Origin: Lepisosteus oculatus
Taxonomy: Eukaryota > Chordata > Actinopteri > Semionotiformes > Lepisosteidae
DNA: 64,000 bases
Assembly: GCF_040954835.1 (NCBI RefSeq)
Contig: NC_090709.1
Coordinates: 38,746,776 to 38,810,775, forward strand
Direction of reading: 5' to 3'
This document shows positions 56,567 to 64,000 of this stretch, piece after piece (positions within the stretch are counted from its first letter, which is position 1; every line of letters starts with the position of its first letter). The notes under the pieces are model-generated. The model had not been told where the DNA came from, searched no databases, and was given only the letters and a program-made list of their open reading frames with translations. The position numbers and the translations under genes are program-made.

Positions 56567-59500
56567 GTACGTATTATCTTATCTAAAATTAAAGCAATAT
56601 TACTTTTGTCACAGTTGACTTCTGTTAATATAAAGCAATATTTTTATTGGTTGGGAACGTCAGTACCATTTTCAAATCTTTGATCTGTAAAAAAAGTTTC
56701 AGACACAAGGTGGTACAATCATAATTTAACAACTTTTTGACTCTTTTCGTGTTTTAATGTGATTGGATTTTAAAGTTTTTATCACCACCTTTGCTCTGTC
56801 ATTTGTCTCCACTGTGTGAAAAGAATTTGCCACATTGTTAAAAGTTATTTGTGTAGCAAATTTACCGTGTTGCGTGCTAAGTGCGACTGTCACTCATGCT
56901 GATCTGACACGGTCTCTCTGGAAACAGCGTTGTCTTCTTTTACAGACTCCAGGTGCTTTAAATACAGCATCTTATTTTATCATATGAGCATCAGAGAGAG
57001 TTACAGAACTTAGTAGATGTGGATTTTTAACTGACAACTGCAGAAGACTTTCAAAGATGCAGTATGTTTATTCCTTAGAAAAAAATATATTTTTGAAATA
57101 TTAGAATGTTATCTGAAATGCAACTAATTTGTATTAATAAAGCACCTTTTCAAACCCAAAACATTGTCCATACTGAGAAAGGAATGGATGAAGAAAGTAC
57201 AATATATTATACACTAAGTAGACTGTGGTTTCCTCTCACTATACAGTCTATAATTGTTTTTCATTCAGGTGCCCTTACTGAACAGTGTTACCAATAGCAG
57301 GCAGTGAAGACATCAGGATGTTTCAGTTTTTAGAGGACAGTACTTGAAATATTTGGCCCCTTAGGGAGTTTGTAGTTAACTGTTCCCAGGAGCTCGTCCA
57401 GCTGTGTCTGGAGAGAAGCCAGGGTATCGGCTTCAACAGCAGGGCTGGGCAGCTTGTTCCCCACCCCCACCCCCCTCTGTGTACAGAAGAGCCTCCTGTC
57501 CTGACTGGAGGAGCTCACCCAGCTGTGTCTGGAGAGAAGCCAGGGTATCGGCTTCAACCACAGGGCTGGGCAGTTTGTTCCCCACTCCCACCCCCCTCTG
57601 TGTACAGAAGAGCCTCCTGTCCTCTGTTTTAACTGCTCTTCCTTGTCGTATCTGCCTCTGTCCTCTGGTTTATGTTTCACTGTTGATGCTGAAGAATCCC
57701 AGTAGGTTGACTTTGTCATTAATGTCATTAAGGATTCTGAATACTGGTATGAGGGCCTCTCTAATTCTCCTGATGCTATTTGTTATTGTGATCCCAGAAA
57801 GGGTTCTGGTGGATTTGCAGCTGGGACACAGATTACAGCTGAGAAGGGCTGTATACAGGCACTATTCCTAGGGCCTATGAAAACTAAAAGGCTGTATTTA
57901 TTTTATTTTTTTCTTTGTATGATATAAACTGTAAAAGAGAGCTCTTCTTGTTTAAATATAGCAGAGTTAGGATGACTGAAAAAATATTTCAGGTCATTTT
58001 GATCTTGAAAATGGGAAGGGAAAGAGAAGTGCTGAAGACACAGTGGCCCTGTGGCTGAGACATGTAAGGAACAGATGATAATAGACTGTTTAGACCCCCT
58101 GACTAATTGTTCATATCAGCCCCATCGGATGAAGTTACTTCAAAAAGGAATCCATCATATGAGCAAGCAATTTGAATGAGGAATTGCTTTCCGGTATTAT
58201 ACAGAATGAATCTTTGTAGCGTCTCGTGTGTTTGTTCCTATGCAAAGTAATACAATACCTCTTAGAGGCAATTTATCCCCAAATCAGTCAATTGTGAAAC
58301 CCAGTCCATCTGTATGAAATAAACAGTTGTGCTCTTTGTGGTGTGAACTGTGTCAGCTATAAGGTGATCGATGTGTGTTGACGCACCTCTTTGATCTCTT
58401 GCAGCTTCACACATTGACATAAATGTCATTGGCTGCAAGTCGGATGACCCAGTGGCACAAGATGAGGCTCAGCTGGACGGAGACGAGATGTTTTATGCCG
58501 ATTTTGACAAGAAGGAAATGATACTGACACTGCCGGCGTTTGCTGACTCCTTTGGTGTAGATCCAGGATGGGTACAGGGCGCAATAGCAAATCGACAGAT
58601 CTGCATCAACAATTTGGAAGTTGCTATCAAAGCTGAGAACAACCCTCCAGAAAACACAGGTAAATAGTTTCACCTGTAACTTTGTATATAATATATTTGG
58701 ATTGATTTTCATGATTTTTTAAAAACATTTTGTGTGTATTTCTTAATTATGGAATATATGCCTCAACAGCCAATGCAAACAGTTTAGGTTTTTGTTCTTA
58801 CTGAATATAAAATTATTAAAATGAATAGCTGCAAAGACAACACTAAATTGTGGATGGATTAATAAAAGCTGCATCTGAGATTTTGTATTATGTTTTTGTA
58901 TTTTCAGACTTGTAGCTTGCGTCTTGTGTGGTGACTGGTGTGGGTGTGATTGTTGTGTTGTATTCCCCCAGATGCTCCTGTCAACACTATCTACCCCAGG
59001 GATGAAGTGGAGCTCGGGAAGCCCAACACCCTCATCTGTCTTGCCAACAACTTTTTTCCCCCTCCGGTCAAAGTGAGGTGGACCAAGAACGATGTGGATG
59101 TGAGCGAGCAGGCCACCCTCAGCCGCTACTACCCCAACAGCGACGCCACCTTCTACCAGTTCTCCACCCTGAGCTTCACGCCGCAGCTGGGCGACGTGTA
59201 CTCCTGCAGCGTGGAGCACAAGGCCCTCCCGGAGCCCAAAACCAGGATCTGGGGTGAGGAAAGATCTGCCTGTTGCTGTTGCACCTGAATTGTTCTGTTA
59301 AAAGCTGACATGCCATACATATAAGTAAGTGTGAATGTGAGTCAGACAAATATAAGCTATATAAATATTTTATATGAATATAATTATAATCATGTCCTTG
59401 TCCATTAATGTGATGTGTTTTCTTTACTGACATGAGAAGGCCAGTGCCTGTGTGTCAGTACAAGTCATGCTATATTTCTGCTTTATAGAGCGTTATAAGG

Positions 59501-60224
59501 ATAATCGTGTAATCAGAAACAGTCCCTTGGTATCTTTGACTGACTGTTGATTTAATCTCAAAACTGATGTCCATTGTTAATAGTAAGGTGACAGTGAAAA
59601 CAGTGAGAGGTCAGAGACATGACTGTTCAATAATCTCTATTTCAGTAGTGCAGTTAGATCCTTATGACTGTGACAGAGGGAGGAGGTGTGTGGAGGGTAT
59701 TTGTGTGACTCCTAGCTGAGGGAGTGAGTATCGGAGAGGATAAGGGCTCTGTACTCCACAAGGGTGTAGATGTGGTGGTAGGAGGGATGCAATAGAGATA
59801 CATGGTGTGATTAGAAGTTTGCAACATGCATATCTGTTAACAACTCAAGTAGTAATGACTGCTATATGAGCTGTATATATTTGCATAAAAGAAACTGCTT
59901 TTGTTTCCAGACAAAATGTCTTACTTGCTAAGAGAGTGAGTTTTCTGCCCTGTATTAATTTAGAAAATGTATGTTTTTTTGTAGTTCAATTAATTTTGCT
60001 TTAGTTCACTTTAAAACTCAAACACGTTATGTTACAGAAAGTATGAACATTATTGTGTACAGAAAAATAAATTATTTGATAAACCACATCTCCACACAGA
60101 GCCTGAAGTAAACGCACAATCTGACATCGGGCCGACAGCGTTCTGCGGGGTGGGCCTGACCCTGGGGCTGCTGGGAGTGGCAGCCGGAACCTTCTTCCTC
60201 ATCAAGGGCAACAACTGCAACTGA
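56503..60224 (+). CDS. MHC class II alpha chain, gene 2 (closer to classical)
   Basis: Exons: 56503-56566 (leader), 58405-58659 (alpha1), 58972-59253 (alpha2 Ig), 60100-60224 (connecting peptide, TM, tail). Exon lengths are identical to alpha gene 1 (64, 255, 282, 125), all phase 1, 241 residues. The leader is MNHLLFLSVFLAAVWTGVYS. Alpha1 has the LDGDEMFYADFDKKE strand, a Cys pair (IGCKS, RQICI) and AIANRQICINNLE, which retains both groove asparagines equivalent to 62 and 69. Alpha2 has LICLANNFFPPPVKV and YSCSVEH. The TM contains GLTLGLLGVAAG. I see no N-X-S/T glycosylation sequon, which is unusual for a class II alpha chain. It lies about 6.6 kb after the beta gene; which alpha pairs with that beta is unknown. 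Confidence 0.95.
56567..58404 (+). other. Intron 1 of alpha gene 2
   Basis: AT-rich unique sequence with two units of the 121 bp repeat (57385-57630). Confidence 0.75.
57385..57630 (+). repeat. 121 bp tandem repeat, block 6, 2 units
   Basis: Same unit and orientation as block 1, lying inside intron 1 of alpha gene 2. Confidence 0.93.
58405..58659 (+). CDS. Class II alpha 2, exon 2 (alpha1 domain)
   Basis: ASHIDINVIGCKSDDPVAQD to AIKAENNPPENT. Acceptor cttgcag, donor gtaaat. Confidence 0.95.
58660..58971 (+). other. Intron 2 of alpha gene 2
   Basis: AT-rich, unique. Nothing else seen. Confidence 0.7.
58972..59253 (+). CDS. Class II alpha 2, exon 3 (alpha2 Ig domain)
   Basis: DAPVNTIYPRDEVELGKPNT to PEPKTRIW. 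C1-set Ig domain with paired cysteines. Confidence 0.96.
59254..60099 (+). other. Intron 3 of alpha gene 2
   Basis: AT-rich unique sequence with no repeat array, unlike the BRD2 introns. Confidence 0.7.
60100..60224 (+). CDS. Class II alpha 2, exon 4 (connecting peptide, TM, tail)
   Basis: EPEVNAQSDIGPTAFCGVGL, TM, IKGNNCN, TGA at 60222-60224. gacag|gtgaga straight after the stop could be the donor of a 3'UTR intron. Confidence 0.95.
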
Positions 60225-63200
60225 GACAGGTGAGACAATACAGCCCTGATCATACTGACACAGGTACAGAGCTCACACACACTGTACTGAGACAGGAGAG
60301 ACACACTGTACTACCAACACCACACTGATCACACTGACACAGGTACAGAGCTCACACACACTGTACTGAGACAGGAGAGACACACTGTACTACCAACACC
60401 ACACTGATCACACTGACACAGGTACAGAGCCACACACACTGTACTGAGACAGGAGAGACACACTGTACTACCAACACCACACTGATCACACTGACACAGG
60501 TACAGAGCTCACACACACTGTACTGAGACAGGAGAGACACACTGTACTACCAACACCACACTGATCACACTGACACAGGTACAGAGCTCACACACACTGT
60601 ACTGAGACAGGAGAGACACACTGTACTACCAACACCACACTGATCACACTGACACAGGTACAGAGCTCACACACACTGTACTGAGACAGGAGAGACACAC
60701 TGTACTACCAACACCACACTGATCACACTGACACAGGTACAGAGCTCACACACACTGTACTGAGACAGGAGAGACACACTGTACTACCAACACCACACTG
60801 GTCACACTGACACAGGTACAGAGCCACACACACTGTACTGAGACAGGAGAGACACACTGTACTACCAACACCACACTGATCACACTGACACAGGTACAGA
60901 GCTCACACACACTGTACTGAGACAGGAGAGACACACTGTACTACCAACACCACACTGATCATACTGACGCAGGTACAGAGCTCACACACACTGTACTGAG
61001 ACAGGAGAGACACACTGTACTACCAACACCACACTGATCACACTGACACAGGTACAGAGCTCACACACACTGTACTGAGACAGGAGAGACACACTGTACT
61101 ACCAACACCACACTGATCACACTGACACAGGTACAGAGCCACACACACTGTACTGAGACAGGAGAGACACACTGTACTACCAACACCACACTGATCACAC
61201 TGACACAGGTACAGAGCTCACACACACTGTACTGAGACAGGAGAGACACACTGTACTACCAACACCACACTGATCACACTGACACAGGTACAGAGCTCAC
61301 ACACACTGTACTGAGACAGGAGAGACACACTGTACTACCAACACCACACTGATCACACTGACACAGGTACAGAGCTCACACACACTATACTGAGACAGGA
61401 GAGACACACTGTACTACCAACACCACACTGATCACACTGACACAGGTACAGAGCTCACACACACTGTACTGAGACAGGAGAGACACACTGTACTACCAAC
61501 ACCACACTGATCACACTGACACAGGTACAGAGCTCACACACACTGTACTGAGACAGGAGAGACACACTGTACTACCAACACCACACTGATCACACTGACA
61601 CAGGTACAGAGCTCACACACACTGTACTGAGACAGGAGAGACACACTGTACTACCAACACCACACTGATCACACTGACACAGGTACAGAGCTCACACACA
61701 CTGTACTGAGACAGGAGAGACACACTGTACTACCAACACCACACTGATCACACTGACACAGGTACAGAGCCACACACACTGTACTGAGACAGGAGAGACA
61801 CACTGTACTACCAACACCACACTGATCACACTGACACAGGTACAGAGCTCACACACACTGTACTGAGACAGGAGAGACACACTGTACTACCAACACCACA
61901 CTGATCACACTGACACAGGTACAGAGCCACACACACTGTACTGAGACAGGAGAGACACACTGTACTACCAACACCACACTGATCACACTGACACAGGTAC
62001 AGAGCTCACACACACTGTACTGAGACAGGAGAGACACACTGTACTACCAACACCACACTGATCACACTGACACAGGTACAGAGCTCACACACACTGTACT
62101 GAGACAGGAGAGACACACTGTACTACCAACACCACACTGATCACACTGACACAGGTACAGAGCTCACACACACTGTACTGAGACAGGAGAGACACACTGT
62201 ACTACCAACACCACACTGATCACACTGACACAGGTACAGAGCCACACACACTGTACTGAGACAGGAGAGACACACTGTACTACCAACACCACACTGATCA
62301 CACTGACACAGGTACAGAGCTCACACACACTGTACTGAGACAGGAGAGACACACTGTACTACCAACACCACACTGATCACACTGACACAGGTACAGAGCT
62401 CACACACACTGTACTGAGACAGGAGAGACACACTGTACTACCAACACCACACTGATCACACTGACACAGGTACAGAGCTCACACACACTGTACTGAGACA
62501 GGAGAGACACACTGTACTACCAACACCACACTGATCACACTGACACAGGTACAGAGCTCACACACACTGTACTGAGACAGGAGAGACACACTGTACTACC
62601 AACACCACACTGATCACACTGACACAGGTACAGAGCTCACACACACTGTACTGAGACAGGAGAGACACACTGTACTACCAACACCACACTGATCACACTG
62701 ACACAGGTACAGAGCTCACACACACTGTACTGAGACAGGAGAGACACACTGTACTACCAACACCACACTGATCACACTGACACAGGTACAGAGCTCACAC
62801 ACACTGTACTGAGACAGGAGAGACACACTGTACTACCAACACCACACTGACACAGGTACAGAGCTCACACACACTGTACTGAGACAGGAGAGACACACTG
62901 TACTACCAACACCACACTGATCATACTGACACAGGTACAGAGCTCACACACACTGTACTGAGACAGGAGAGACACACTGTATTACCAACACCACACTGAT
63001 CATACTGACACAGGTACAGAGCTCACACACACTGTACTGAGACAGGAGAGACACACTGTACTACCAACACCACACTGATCATACTGACACAGGTACAGAG
63101 CTCACACACACTGTACTGAGACAGGAGAGACACACTGTACTACCAACACCACACTGATCACACTGACACAGGTACAGAGCTCACACACACTGTACTGAGA

Positions 63201-64000
63201 CAGGAGAGACACACTGTACTACCAACACCACACTGATCACACTGACACAGGTACAGAGCTCACACACACTGTACTGAGACAGGAGAGACACACTGTACTA
63301 CCAACACCACACTGATCACACTGACACAGGTACAGAGCTCACACACACTGTACTGAGACAGGAGAGACACACTGTACTACCAACACCACACTGATCACAC
63401 TGACACAGGTACAGAGCTCACACACACTGTACTGAGACAGGAGAGACACACTGTACTACCAACACCACACTGATCACACTGACACAGGTACAGAGCTCAC
63501 ACACACTGTACTGAGACAGGAGAGACACACTGTACTACCAACACCACACTGATCACACTGACACAGGTACAGAGCTCACACACACTGTACTGAGACAGGA
63601 GAGACACACTGTACTACCAACACCACACTGGTCACACTGACACAGGTACAGAGCCACACACACTGTACTGAGACAGGAGAGACACACTGTACTACCAACA
63701 CCACACTGATCACACTGACACAGGTACAGAGCTCACACACACTGTACTGAGACAGGAGAGACACACTGTACTACCAACACCACACTGATCATACTGACGC
63801 AGGTACAGAGCTCACACACACTGTACTGAGACAGGAGAGACACACTGTACTACCAACACCACACTGATCACACTGACACAGGTACAGAGCTCACACACAC
63901 TGTACTGAGACAGGAGAGACACACTGTACTACCAACACCACACTGATCACACTGACACAGGTACAGAGCCACACACACTGTACTGAGACAGGAGAGACAC
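60222..64000 (+). repeat. 79 bp satellite starting at the stop codon of alpha gene 2, about 48 units
   Basis: The unit runs tactgagacaggagagacac, actgtactaccaacaccaca, ctgatcacactgacacaggt and acagagctcacacacactg (77 bp variants lack ct). It is very homogeneous and continues past the window end. The first unit overlaps the coding end (aactgagacaggtgagac). The repeated 62-codon minus-strand ORFs are readings of this array. Confidence 0.97.

Noticed and set aside
60225-64000. Possible CRISPR-like array
   Set aside because: Head-to-tail identical units without spacers in a vertebrate genome: a satellite.

Overview
The window is vertebrate nuclear DNA, most likely from a ray-finned fish outside the teleosts (gar, bowfin or sturgeon-like). 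The genes have introns with GT-AG borders, phase-1 MHC exons, SXY-type class II promoters and fish-type tRNA-derived SINEs. A BRD2 gene lies beside MHC class II genes. In teleosts BRD2 is normally in the class I region, unlinked to class II, so retained linkage argues for an earlier-branching ray-finned lineage. The species is inferred, not read from the sequence.

Layout, all recognised genes on the + strand except one orphan leader exon. (1) 1-6994: four minisatellites (40, 43, 92 and 69 bp units), probably 5' flank or first intron of BRD2. (2) 6995-30375: BRD2 in eleven recognisable coding exons, 791 residues up to the stop plus a 3'UTR; only the extreme N-terminus is missing. Nearly every intron is filled by its own tandem array. 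In several introns the repeat unit includes the exon edge with its splice donor or acceptor. (3) 30376-40114: intergenic DNA with further arrays, a tandem cluster of CTCF-type motifs, a SINE and an isolated leader-peptide exon on the minus strand. (4) 40115-44472: MHC class II alpha gene 1 (241 aa), divergent in the groove. (5) 46220-50853: MHC class II beta gene (254 aa). (6) 56503-60224: MHC class II alpha gene 2 (241 aa), closer to the classical pattern. (7) 60225-64000: a 79 bp satellite starting at the stop codon of alpha gene 2 and running off the window.

Functionally, BRD2 is a nuclear BET chromatin reader. The alpha and beta chains would pair as membrane heterodimers presenting, or helping to load, peptides for CD4 T cells. 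Each of the three class II genes has an X-box-like and a Y-box element 100-205 bases before its ATG, as expected for RFX/CIITA/NF-Y control. BRD2 has no such element that I could see.

The most unusual feature is the repeat architecture. BRD2 splice junctions have been tandemly amplified: about 59 copies of the second-bromodomain exon tail with its donor, 11 copies of the ET-domain exon tail with its donor (two extra copies in frame), 11 copies of the following acceptor, and roughly 150 copies of a donor-like 31-mer. A 121 bp repeat resembling the 3' coding end of a CR1/L2-type LINE is tandemly amplified at six places and in both orientations around the class II genes. I saw no rRNA or tRNA gene, CRISPR array or bacterial feature.
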